The notes below the pieces were generated by a model. That model made no database searches. It saw only the letters and a program-made list of their open reading frames with translations, and was not told the DNA's origin. From an uncultured Clostridia bacterium (GTDB lineage Bacteria; Bacillota; Clostridia; Christensenellales; UBA1242), in the NCBI GenBank assembly GCA_947593585.1, contig CANQDP010000001.1, forward strand, positions 1 through 53,380: DNA of 53,380 nt, read 5' to 3'. Within the stretch, counting starts at the first letter, position 1, and each line of letters opens with the position of its first letter. The position numbers and the translations under genes are program-made. Of the stretch, positions 39,801 to 48,336 are shown in pieces.

Positions 39801-42800
39801 GACATCGGGTGGAGGCTACGATTATTATCTAACAGTTAAAAACAACGCACTCTATTTATATGACGATATGCAAATTCCTCTTGCAAGTGAAGGGCTGCAG
39901 TCGATCGATGCAAGTCATCAAAGCGTGAGGGTGGAGGCAAGAGGCTCTTCAAACATGAGAGTGTTATACTTAATTGGAGCAAACCAAATAAGCACACCTC
40001 CTCAGCAGTCAAATTCATTCGTTTCAATAGAAGTGAACACCGACCATTCTCTTGGCATGGCATTCTATGCGGATAGCGACACTCCACTTCAAAATGTGGG
40101 CAACTTAATGAATAATGGCTCGGGCGGAGCAACCAGATTGCGCTATGGAGACGACGGCACAAAAACCAAAATGCAGGCCGCTCACGCAACGGGTGCAAAC
40201 TTCCTTGCTTTTGCTTGGAATATGGGCATGGGCACTGATTATGAAATTGCCACAGTTGAATTGAATTTTTATGAATTGGATTTAACTCAAAATGTGGAAG
40301 ATAGGAGCGAATTTTTAGAAAGATATTTTTATCGCACCACACCTAAGAAAACCACATTCTATTCCACAGATAGCGGATTTAATCAGGCTGTGCAAAACAC
40401 AGACCAAGATAGAGTGTTTGTGCTTTTAAATGTTTCACGCAATCAAACGGGCGCGGGGCTTTATGTTATCACTCGCTCATATAAAAAGAACATTGAAGCA
40501 GAAGGCGAAAAGGATAGCACCGACCTAACTTACTATTTCATTGTGGATAGGCAGGAAATCATAGAAGAGGGTGGAGATGGCACAAATGGTGGCAAGATTT
40601 CAATCGGCCTTAAAGATAACGAAGAAACATATTCAAATTTTGGCGTGTCTGGCGCACGAACAAACAGCATTATAATTCAAGACGGCGGTGCAGTGCGCAC
40701 TCTCACATATAATGTCTATCTTGAAACCAACAAACTGCCAGCAGGTTTAAACATTCCGGTTGGCAAATTCTTCTATTCAGACCTAACCCACAAAACCAAC
40801 GGGGTGAACGGCACTGATTATTTTGGCAGTGAATATTATGCGGGCAAATTGAAGTTTGATGTGTATTTCTACGATTATTATAGTCAGTTCTCTAGCCTAT
40901 ATTCTGCCGGCTCAAGCGAGCCAAACAACTTCTATCTGTTCACTTCTTATAGCAATGTGGATTTAAGTGGCGAAACAATGTATTATGGCTTAAATTTCAC
41001 TCAGCAGCTCACGGGCGAATGGCAATCTCGCTTGGTTAAAGAGGGCAACGATAGAAGTTGGATTTGCTTGCCGGGCGATTATATCATCGTCATAAAAGAT
41101 AATGTTGAAGGCGGAGATGCGCACGAAAAAGTGATTGGGTTTAGGATAACTAGCAACTATCCAACCACGGACCTGTTCTCCACAGCAACAAATCCTAGAG
41201 AGGCAACAATTAACGGAAGCGAATTCTTTGCAAACGAAGAAAATAGATTGATTACGAGTGAAGACTATGTTGTGCTTGATATGCAAAACTACGAGCAATC
41301 AAATCGCACACTTATCCAAGCCTCACTTGACCTAGACTATCTAACAGTTAGCCAAACACTCAATGGGCAGACGGATAGCAATTTCATCGTTTATAATCAC
41401 GGCTCGAGCGACCGCTCCACACACAAGATTGATAGCACAGATGATGAAGTGGTGCTGCTTGCCCAGAAAGAAAACGGCATCACAACGCATAGAAAGATTT
41501 TGCTTCCAACGCAGTTTAGAAATTCAAACGGAGAGATGGAGCTTGCCACAGATTTGCAATATGAAATCAATATAAGATTTAATGTGGTGGGGGTTTCAAA
41601 TCCTAGCCAAACCGAGAAATATAAAGACTGCTATTATTATTACGACACAGACGGCAGTTTCCACGCATATTTTAGCAATTCCTACACAGTTGTTATCGAC
41701 CGCACTCCACCGCAAATGAATGTGAATGCCTTGCTTGCTAGCGACAAATTAGCCTCATATTATTCAAGTGAGATGTTTGAAACCACGAGGCTTGATACGG
41801 GCGAGTTTGTAACGAGATATAAAGACTATTATCCAGAATTAGACTCAGAGCAAAAAGATAAGGCTTCATTATATGCTCTTCATGTGAACGAGCGCACGCC
41901 ATTCAGTTTCAACAACTTCATTTCTGGCACCCAAGTGGACACAACAAACAATGTTGATAGGGTTTTATTTAGAGAAATCTTAGACCCAGCCGAAGCGGAA
42001 AATGCTCCATTTGATTTAACCTTGCCGGTTGACTTCTCGCGCGGATATTCACAAACTGGACCGGTGCAAAGTTATGCCGCACTGTTTGGCACGGACTATA
42101 ACAAGTTTTATGAAATTGTTGAGCAAGACGAAGCAAGAAATTCCACTCAATATATTGTTTACTACACAGAATCTAATTCACAAGAGAATTTGTCACTCAC
42201 ACTTAATTCAAACCGCGCAATAGGTGGAGAGGAAACCAGCGGCACAATCGTGCTCAATGCAGCAAACAACAACGCAGATTACACAGTGTTTGATTTAAGC
42301 CTTCCAGCAGGCAATGCGTTTAATAATTTAACTGACTATTTCTATATCATTGAAATTTCTTCATACGAAGAACCAATTCTCACAAATTTTGAAACGCATT
42401 TTACAAATGCGGGCTTGGCAAACGAAATTATTAGTGCAATCTTAAATAATGGCTATGGCAACTATTCAATTAAATTCACTTCAAATTTCTCCACACTTTC
42501 GTTCACAATCAACTATATTGAAGGAATAAAAACTTTCGACCCACAAAATTTAATTAGAGTGGAAGACGGGTCAAGATATATCTACTTAAAAGGCGCAAAT
42601 GTTGAAGATGATGGCATCACTTATTATGTGAGAGAAATCACCATTTCTAAGGAATCAGATAGCATCACTTATTATTGCGACCCATCAAACGACTTTAATT
42701 ACTACACCATAATTGAAGGTAACCGAGAGTATGCGGTGGACAACTCAATTAGAGAGCTGTTTGGCCAAAAACTCACGGGCAGTTATATCATCACTATGGT

Positions 42801-45177
42801 GGATATGTTTGGCAAAAACGACTATTATCATGAATTTAATGCACAAGGGTTGCAACCATACGACATTTCGTTTGGTGCGGATGGCAATGCGGGTTACGCA
42901 CGCGACACGGGCGATGACAATAGCAAATATTATAGTTATGCACAAGCCAATGTGGAATATGATGCTTTGCTATATGATTATTCAGTAACTTACGAATTGC
43001 TTTATAACGGCAATAGGATAGATAGCGGACTAGATGAATATATCAAACTAGAGGTTGGGGCAGAAACCAATCGAAACAAACTTGTGATTTTGCCATATTT
43101 TGGCGAAGATAACGCAGGTGCAGAGTTCTCAATCACTGTAACATTAAATCCTAAAAACACGGCTGGCAGGTCATTTAGTTATTACATTATGATAGACACA
43201 ACCACTTCGGCAGTTTTCTTGCGCACAGATGACGGGCACGATGTGCTTAAAGATATGAACCTTGATGTGAATGTGCCGGATGAAAATCTGTTTGACACGG
43301 CTTCCACCAGCCCATACACGGGCAGACATTATCTATCATGGTCGCCAATTAGAAAGGGTTATTTTGATTATTCCTACACTCTTTATGAGCGCATGGATGA
43401 TGGATCGGTGAACGAGTTGGATCTAACCGAATTTACCCGCGCAAGCATAAACACTCAGCGCGGAAGCACTGGTGTGTATCGATTTGTGGTGCGCGTGTTC
43501 ACAAACAATGCCGCACATGTATATTTGGGCAATAAGGTTTACACCTTCACCGTTCAATATAATCCAAATTCAATGTATGTTGTGCGCACGGTGAAAGATA
43601 ACCGCACACTTTCAGCAAACTCACAGTTTAAGTTTGCAGATGTAAATTTTGCAGGATATAATAACGAGCTCGGCTTAAATTTGGCAGAAATTCAAGCTAA
43701 AACTGACGATTTTGATTTGTTCGTTTCAAACGAAGAACTGTATGTGCAGCTTTCACCAAATGTTGGTGCAGAACTAACTTCATGGAGAATGCTCAACACA
43801 TTAAACTTCACTTTCACGATTTATAGAATTCACGCAAGCTACAACATATTTTTTGGCATTTTGCAGGTGAACGAAAATAATCAAATCGTTTCAAACCTTG
43901 AAATGAAAATGAAAAACACTTCACGCTCAATCGACCTAACCGAGGGTGAGGACAATCGCAAATTCTATGGGCCGGACGAGGAGTTTACTCTCGTTGGCAC
44001 GCAACTAACGGCACAAAGCGGCATCATCAGGAAAAACACAGTGGTGCTATCCGTTTGGTGCAATGGCGTGTTTGTTGGCGAAATGGACATGAAAAATGCA
44101 GACGACCCAGACCGCACATTTGCATATCAAATCCTAGGCAGTGGGCAGTTTACCATTGTGTTTAAAGACCTTGCGGGCAACACGCACAACTTCAACGCCA
44201 ACTCTGAAATTGATGCACTCGGCACGGTGGTTGAAGAGGTTGACCTAACAGTGTTAAACGAAGTGGTGCTCATGGTGAATGGCATGAACGCAATAGACGG
44301 AGCTTACTATAACGGTCAGGTTGAAATTAGAGTGTTCAACTCTAATATGTACGATATGGGCATTGAGTTCTCCGCCAAACGCAACGGCAAGAATTACACT
44401 TCTTATAAGCGCGGGCAATATTCCTACACATTCAGTGATTATGGCAACTATAAAATTGTGGTTAGCGGCACGCCAAGAAACACGGGAAGGGCATTATATA
44501 AGGAATTGGTGTTCTCAATCGTCAATCCAAATGAGGCAAGAGAATCGTTTGATTTAACCTCAATTGCGAACTATGACATTGTGCGAGTTACAAACGGAAG
44601 GGATGACCCAATCACCGACCGTCTGCTTGACCTAATGAAAGCGAGCGACCAGAAGAATAGATATCTGCTCACCTATGATTTCTTCTATTCAAACGCTTTG
44701 GGCACAGGCTCGGGCAAACAGTTAATCACTCTAACATATCAAGTGAATGACCATATTTATCCACTAAGAGAGATAACCTTTTCATTCACATTGTTTGACG
44801 CTCAGCCAAACATAGATTGCGATTTGAAGCCGGGCGACACCACCACGAAAGGCTTCACAATTCGCTATAATGCAAAGATGATTTACGATCAAGTGGGCGA
44901 TAGTGAAATTTATGTAAATGACATTTTGGTTTGCAAAATCGACCAAAATTCTTCCGATGCCGATGAGAGTTACACCGTTTCGTTTAAAACGCACGGAGCG
45001 GGCGATTTCTATGTAATTCTGCAAGGAAGTTCGGGCGCGGTTCACAATAGCTTTAAAATAACAATCAAAGAGCCGCTAAACACATGGTCAATCATATTGA
45101 TTGTTGTGGTTGTGGCCATTGTGCTTGCAATTGTTGGCATAATTGTGTTCTTGCGCACTAGGATGAAAATAAGGTAG
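36862..45177 (+). CDS. Giant cell-surface protein (2771 residues), Ig-like repeats
   Basis: TTG start with AAGGGGTGG upstream. N-terminal signal segment (about 7-26) and a single C-terminal membrane helix (about 2741-2762) followed by R-T-R-M-K-I-R; no LPxTG. The whole ectodomain is beta-rich with many Tyr, Asn, Thr and Ser. Repeated signatures D-x-A-G-N (for example D-E-A-G-N-S, D-L-A-G-N-T) and F/Y-x-I/V-D-R/N/T (near residues 749, 886, 1228, 1611 and 2110) are typical of chains of bacterial Ig-like domains. Likely a stalk or adhesin. It shares a transcript with the following thioesterase, 5 nt apart. Compositionally similar to its neighbours, so no sign of recent transfer. Confidence 0.85.
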   Translation: MKAKFRFLYGAIILLLAVFTVGVCALSSVGKKMEVAKAVGSGTNEYSFIDDFSGVIFSVEKVAVRANENLTALDFSNDNFITPLYENDNEESATKKMLVRDTSPENGLDAVYFKDIPNGTKNPNKYVVYDGEFVMLNNLWRGTGKDRYAYSPDQTAFVKNETGFQKENLSEAVLVSFGQYFRYYTSSGTGEDVQYGLAGQTEYRDAHNNNQEVEAENSGANIEFLSVSAMKDGNSRPLSLPGLRMYSDSYVDFAWIIPQVDGNEGYYTITVTYRHSGQVSQLNFSFYLLFGTSYYSNITDNNGISYSSQPTISNTTNDTGMNRFYIGKDDVDMEKNYPTLTYDFSKYTVAYDHIANGVTTRYSYRMQLNSAGNRAQLVMTVNGQDANTFEMGEYNRNGANIAVLVFTEVGEYNFSLEYRYDGYTPGTVPTMNLKLDNLHLFVHGYELKYAKTSTNEAQMRYVTFARPVISSQDKSYPLSVGLVVPNGYVKDSTFNPNTKLGVMFDTTQSSTRKVGDVEAMRTANISYSGEGGANPISDLLEGGDLNIEFIKSNFGALWLDANDNYTSTKKSEEGAITGGSLYYYGSTKAALIASSPLEYNNLTTFNKTGFYLVFIRVEPRGASDKAYYSVFAFEYSSDTVNVSVKEESDSPKEIGTGKFTNKDVRISWVQPDVFERGVNVYYYKSGENSYPTRQQLLQGTANEIPYDAAGVVLGSVGNSRVADGTGSSFLIEIKREGKASSYRTFIIDRQDISGVTAYAVDSGYNRQGNVVYSFLQNGALKGGITNTLATMFWNDKPSGAAIEATYTFTPFVRSTEAPSIVASTGASNIWTKTTYALGETIGEFDLSRAESTNSDLESTQVLFEQGIYYFTLKDEAGNSCRYLFVIDNSEAYFKINYTENGEAKSEFQTRTSLLYTDTVTVEVGTHKVIPLSLGGASQHAQDLAAAVQRIVIDPSGLEGYYGLSDTNLYALQNIFGRVQRTSGGGYDYYLTVKNNALYLYDDMQIPLASEGLQSIDASHQSVRVEARGSSNMRVLYLIGANQISTPPQQSNSFVSIEVNTDHSLGMAFYADSDTPLQNVGNLMNNGSGGATRLRYGDDGTKTKMQAAHATGANFLAFAWNMGMGTDYEIATVELNFYELDLTQNVEDRSEFLERYFYRTTPKKTTFYSTDSGFNQAVQNTDQDRVFVLLNVSRNQTGAGLYVITRSYKKNIEAEGEKDSTDLTYYFIVDRQEIIEEGGDGTNGGKISIGLKDNEETYSNFGVSGARTNSIIIQDGGAVRTLTYNVYLETNKLPAGLNIPVGKFFYSDLTHKTNGVNGTDYFGSEYYAGKLKFDVYFYDYYSQFSSLYSAGSSEPNNFYLFTSYSNVDLSGETMYYGLNFTQQLTGEWQSRLVKEGNDRSWICLPGDYIIVIKDNVEGGDAHEKVIGFRITSNYPTTDLFSTATNPREATINGSEFFANEENRLITSEDYVVLDMQNYEQSNRTLIQASLDLDYLTVSQTLNGQTDSNFIVYNHGSSDRSTHKIDSTDDEVVLLAQKENGITTHRKILLPTQFRNSNGEMELATDLQYEINIRFNVVGVSNPSQTEKYKDCYYYYDTDGSFHAYFSNSYTVVIDRTPPQMNVNALLASDKLASYYSSEMFETTRLDTGEFVTRYKDYYPELDSEQKDKASLYALHVNERTPFSFNNFISGTQVDTTNNVDRVLFREILDPAEAENAPFDLTLPVDFSRGYSQTGPVQSYAALFGTDYNKFYEIVEQDEARNSTQYIVYYTESNSQENLSLTLNSNRAIGGEETSGTIVLNAANNNADYTVFDLSLPAGNAFNNLTDYFYIIEISSYEEPILTNFETHFTNAGLANEIISAILNNGYGNYSIKFTSNFSTLSFTINYIEGIKTFDPQNLIRVEDGSRYIYLKGANVEDDGITYYVREITISKESDSITYYCDPSNDFNYYTIIEGNREYAVDNSIRELFGQKLTGSYIITMVDMFGKNDYYHEFNAQGLQPYDISFGADGNAGYARDTGDDNSKYYSYAQANVEYDALLYDYSVTYELLYNGNRIDSGLDEYIKLEVGAETNRNKLVILPYFGEDNAGAEFSITVTLNPKNTAGRSFSYYIMIDTTTSAVFLRTDDGHDVLKDMNLDVNVPDENLFDTASTSPYTGRHYLSWSPIRKGYFDYSYTLYERMDDGSVNELDLTEFTRASINTQRGSTGVYRFVVRVFTNNAAHVYLGNKVYTFTVQYNPNSMYVVRTVKDNRTLSANSQFKFADVNFAGYNNELGLNLAEIQAKTDDFDLFVSNEELYVQLSPNVGAELTSWRMLNTLNFTFTIYRIHASYNIFFGILQVNENNQIVSNLEMKMKNTSRSIDLTEGEDNRKFYGPDEEFTLVGTQLTAQSGIIRKNTVVLSVWCNGVFVGEMDMKNADDPDRTFAYQILGSGQFTIVFKDLAGNTHNFNANSEIDALGTVVEEVDLTVLNEVVLMVNGMNAIDGAYYNGQVEIRVFNSNMYDMGIEFSAKRNGKNYTSYKRGQYSYTFSDYGNYKIVVSGTPRNTGRALYKELVFSIVNPNEARESFDLTSIANYDIVRVTNGRDDPITDRLLDLMKASDQKNRYLLTYDFFYSNALGTGSGKQLITLTYQVNDHIYPLREITFSFTLFDAQPNIDCDLKPGDTTTKGFTIRYNAKMIYDQVGDSEIYVNDILVCKIDQNSSDADESYTVSFKTHGAGDFYVILQGSSGAVHNSFKITIKEPLNTWSIILIVVVVAIVLAIVGIIVFLRTRMKIR

Positions 45178-45182
45178 GAAAA

Positions 45183-45920
45183 ATGAAGAATTCACATATT
45201 GAAAGAATGATAATAGACGACACACAAATCAATTCAAAACAGGTTGTGCCAATCACAGAGATTTTAAGGCTGTGTGAGGTGTGCGCCTTCAATCACGCAA
45301 ACGCCATCGGGTTAGACCACACTTCTATGGAAAAGCTCAGCAACGCCTTTTGGGTGGTGAGCAAAATTAAGGTGATTTTGGCGGGAGATATCCGCTCGGG
45401 CGATAAAGTTTCGGTGAAAACTTGGACGCACGAGCCCGGATTAATCCGTGCGGATAGGGACATAACAATAAAAGTTGGCAATTCGGTGAAGGTGAAATCC
45501 GCTAGTGAGTGGTGTGCGCTGGATATGTCCAACCACAGCATCCGCAGGCTAAAAAGCATAAACTATCCCGATCTTGAGATGGTGGAAAAGGGCGCAGTGA
45601 AGGCAGAATTTTCAAACCTAAGATTGTCTGTTGAGAAAAAAGATTATATCTACACGCGCACAATTCGTTCCACAGATATTGATGTGAACATGCACACAAA
45701 CAACTTAAAATATAATTTCATTGCGCTAGACGCTTTTAATTTGGACGAACTAAACGCAATGCAAATTAAAGAGTGGGAAATCTATTTCGTGAATGAAAGC
45801 CATGAAAAAGACCAAATTGATGTGTATCGCATCAAGCAAAAAAATATCTATTATATCGAAGGCAGGGTGCAGGATAAAACCATTTTTAGAGTGGTGATAA
45901 AATATAAAAAAGTTGGCTAG
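45183..45920 (+). CDS. Acyl-ACP thioesterase (FatA/FatB-like)
   Basis: 245 residues, a double hotdog fold. The first half has the N-terminal hotdog with N-A-F-W-V-V-S-K-I-K-V and D-K-V-S-V-K-T-W-T; the second half carries the catalytic D-V-N-M-H-T-N-N-L-K-Y-N stretch (D-x-N-x-H-x-N-N-x-x-Y). It frees fatty acids from acyl-ACP. The Shine-Dalgarno (AGGTAGG) overlaps the stop of the giant gene, so it is in the same transcript; this pairing is unexpected. A bidirectional terminator holds its stop codon in the loop. Confidence 0.88.
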   Translation: MKNSHIERMIIDDTQINSKQVVPITEILRLCEVCAFNHANAIGLDHTSMEKLSNAFWVVSKIKVILAGDIRSGDKVSVKTWTHEPGLIRADRDITIKVGNSVKVKSASEWCALDMSNHSIRRLKSINYPDLEMVEKGAVKAEFSNLRLSVEKKDYIYTRTIRSTDIDVNMHTNNLKYNFIALDAFNLDELNAMQIKEWEIYFVNESHEKDQIDVYRIKQKNIYYIEGRVQDKTIFRVVIKYKKVG

Positions 45921-45936
45921 TTGCCAACTTTTTTTA
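45908..45936. terminator. Bidirectional terminator after the thioesterase
   Basis: AGTTGGC-TAGTT-GCCAACT (45911-45929) with A run before and T run after; the stop codon TAG is in the loop. Confidence 0.9.
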
Positions 45937-47067
45937 TTGCGGCATATCCAAAACCAACTGAATGAAATTGTCTTCAATAATGTTTGGAAGTTCTTTTTTA
46001 ACTGCAGATTTATTTGCAGCGGGCTTTTTCTCGGCAATCTCTTTAAAGAACACTTCGCCTTCGTGAGATTGGAAATACACTCCAACAATTCCCTTTTTCT
46101 TTGTGTTTAATATGTAATATGCTGCGCGTTTTCTTGCTCCGCCTACCACATTGCCAACTTTCTTCTTGCTCGGCTCAACAAACACATTATATGCCAAAAT
46201 TCTTCCTTTGTTGTCTATGATTGTGATGCCGTCATAGTTAATCATTTTCACAAAAAGTTCGGCATAGTTTTGAAGAATGGTTTCGTCATAACTCTTGCTC
46301 TGCATGAATAATTTTGAAAAGCTTATTGGCTCTTTTAACCAAATGCCGTCCTCAAAAAAGCCGTTATCCACATAGTCTTTATCCACAATCACGCAAATTG
46401 CACCATTCACATCGTTCATCACGCGCTGGAAAATGTTTAAATACATATTTTTCATGTCTTGCAGTTTTCTTGGCGTGGTGCGCAGTTTGGAGAAAGTGGC
46501 TTCCACCAGTTCGCTCATTTCGGTGGAAACTTGGCTATACTTAGTTTTGTCTAGCGAAAGATTGATAATCAAGCGGTTGCCCGAAGTGGAGTAAAGCGAC
46601 ATAGTGTAGAAGTTCAGTGGACGAACGAGCACGCATCTCACTTTAAGTTTTTTATCACGAATTGATGTGTTTTCTTCAATGGCTCTTAGCAGGTTTTTAT
46701 CTTTAATGCTATTAAACGACATCAAAAGGCCGTATGAAATTTTGCCCTCTTTCACATCTATAAACACGCACCAATCGTTTTTGCTAACCGCTAATAGCGA
46801 TTTGATGCGCATATTAAACATGGACGAATCTTTATCTTCAAAAATCGTAACCGAGTGCGATTTTGGGATTGCTTTCACTATGGATTCAATGCTATCGGTC
46901 AGCACAAGTTTTGGGCGAATGAAAGAGCTCTCTTCCTTATAATATAAGAGTTCATTAAACCTATTGAGCAGATGCGAAACAATCAACCGTGGCAGAGCGG
47001 GAAATTCTCTATCTAAAAAGCGGGTTACATTTTCTCTTGCCCGGTCATAAAAAAGCATTTCTTCCAT
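45934..47067 (-). CDS. DAC/DisA_N-like protein with degenerate catalytic motifs
   Basis: 377 residues. The region about 265-345 has the shape of a diadenylate cyclase (DAC) core: N-Y-D-G-I-T-I-I-D-N-K-G-R-I-L-A-Y (279-281 D-G-I where active enzymes have D-G-A), then G-G-A-R-K-R-A-A (309-316) where active enzymes have G-T-R-H-R-A/T-A. Loss of the H and of the exact D-G-A suggests it does not make c-di-AMP but belongs to the DAC-derived sensor families. The N-terminal 230 residues are not recognised. The C-terminal 35 residues are Lys/Ala-rich. ATG is 7 nt after TAAGAT (leaderless). Soluble. Confidence 0.6.
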   Translation of the reverse strand: MEEMLFYDRARENVTRFLDREFPALPRLIVSHLLNRFNELLYYKEESSFIRPKLVLTDSIESIVKAIPKSHSVTIFEDKDSSMFNMRIKSLLAVSKNDWCVFIDVKEGKISYGLLMSFNSIKDKNLLRAIEENTSIRDKKLKVRCVLVRPLNFYTMSLYSTSGNRLIINLSLDKTKYSQVSTEMSELVEATFSKLRTTPRKLQDMKNMYLNIFQRVMNDVNGAICVIVDKDYVDNGFFEDGIWLKEPISFSKLFMQSKSYDETILQNYAELFVKMINYDGITIIDNKGRILAYNVFVEPSKKKVGNVVGGARKRAAYYILNTKKKGIVGVYFQSHEGEVFFKEIAEKKPAANKSAVKKELPNIIEDNFIQLVLDMPQ

Positions 47068-47074
47068 TTCAATT

Positions 47075-47103
47075 ATCTTAACTTTTTTTTGAAGAAATGT
47101 AAA
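47075..47103 (-). promoter_or_regulatory. Promoter of the DAC-like gene, leaderless type
   Basis: TTTACA (47103-47098), 17 bp, TAAGAT (47080-47075), 7 nt to ATG 47067. Confidence 0.55.
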
Positions 47104-47179
47104 ATATTTTTTAGAAATTTCATAAAAATTTTTTAAAAAATCGAAAAAACGGGTGAATTTTTATCTTTTTAATTATTTT

Positions 47180-47425
47180 TTAGCTCTTTTCTAATTGGCT
47201 CTTTAAAAATATGATTTCATTTTTTAGCCTATTGCACTCGTTGGATTTCTCTTTTAGTTCGCGGCTCAGTTTTTCAATGGAAAGATTATAGTGGATAATC
47301 TCGGCGCGATTGTCCAATTCAATTTTCCTTTTCATCACGCTAAGAATTCCGTTGAATAGCGCGGTGATATCCTCATCCGTGATAGATGGAGGCATCACAT
47401 GAATGTTGCACTTGCTCTTTTTCAT
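47180..47425 (-). CDS. Small coiled-coil protein
   Basis: 81 residues. A short N-terminal strand (K-C-N-I-H-V-M-P-P-S-I-T-D-E-D) precedes a charged helix with heptad-like leucines to the end (L-S-R-E-L-K-E-K-S-N-E-C-N-R-L-K-N-E-I). A partial Shine-Dalgarno, AGGATT, precedes the ATG. The layout faintly recalls ZapA-type division proteins, but no signature is present. Not recognised. Confidence 0.5.
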   Translation of the reverse strand: MKKSKCNIHVMPPSITDEDITALFNGILSVMKRKIELDNRAEIIHYNLSIEKLSRELKEKSNECNRLKNEIIFLKSQLEKS

Positions 47426-47529
47426 AATCCTATTTTTTACTTATTCAAAAATTTTATTTTGCGATATTTATCTATTTTTAGAGTTTTTTAAACTTTCAAG
47501 TTTTTTATAATCTAATCATAAATAATAAT

Positions 47530-48336
47530 ATGCTTTATTTTGTGCCCAATCGTGATTGTTTTTGTCAAGGCAAAAAATATTACGCTCAAAAAAGATATCA
47601 GATGCCCGAAAATAGTGGCTGCTTTTTTAGTGCGGGCTGCCAGTCCATATTTAGCGGAGATGAAAAGAGTTTTGAATTTGAAAGCGACAAATATCTCTTC
47701 TTGAATTTTCAAGAAAAAATCAAATTTGCTTTTTGCCCACTGAAAATTAAAGGGGCAGATGTTGGGGTGAGCCTTGGCGAGGAAGTTATTTTATTTTCAA
47801 ACAATCAACTTGCCTATTCGTGCAAAAACTGCGGACTTACTTTTGAAAGAGTGAGTGAGTTGGGGGCTTTTAGTTTTATTTTCTTTGAAGGGAAGAGGAA
47901 ATTTGTGGCAATCTTCAAAAACAAAGAGTTTGTTTACGCAAATTATTTTGACGAAATTAATTTTGGCGAAAAAGAAGTGTTTGTTTTAACACGGCTGAAT
48001 GACAGCTTAAATCATGGCAGGGTTTGGCATCTAAAAGACGGGAAGGAAGAGGAATATCTCGTTTATTTAGACGATTTTGAGCTAAACTTAAAGCCACAAT
48101 TTTTGCCCGCCGTGTTTCTTGATTGCGTTAGGGCAAAAAACCTTAACTATCTAAAACACCTTTTAAGCGAAAGCCTTGCAAATGCCACTAGCAACATTTC
48201 GCTGTTTTTTGGCGAGATTGAAGAGATTTATCCGCTTAGAGAAGATGTGGTTGCAGTCATAAAAAAAGATGCCTCAATAGGCATCTATAAATTTGAAATT
48301 GAAAATCTTAAAATTCAAAATATAATCGAACTCTAA
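47530..48336 (+). CDS. Protein of unknown function
   Basis: 268 residues, rich in aromatic residues and beta strands, with no signal peptide or membrane segment. Repeated aromatic strands (F-E-F-E-S-D-K-Y-L-F-L-N-F, F-S-F-I-F-F-E-G-K-R-K-F-V-A-I-F) suggest a beta-barrel or propeller-like fold; the last 60 residues are helical. The start at 47530 has no Shine-Dalgarno and lies about 18 nt after a TATAAT. Its TAA stop overlaps the TAG of the convergent ATPase gene. Confidence 0.7.
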   Translation: MLYFVPNRDCFCQGKKYYAQKRYQMPENSGCFFSAGCQSIFSGDEKSFEFESDKYLFLNFQEKIKFAFCPLKIKGADVGVSLGEEVILFSNNQLAYSCKNCGLTFERVSELGAFSFIFFEGKRKFVAIFKNKEFVYANYFDEINFGEKEVFVLTRLNDSLNHGRVWHLKDGKEEEYLVYLDDFELNLKPQFLPAVFLDCVRAKNLNYLKHLLSESLANATSNISLFFGEIEEIYPLREDVVAVIKKDASIGIYKFEIENLKIQNIIEL

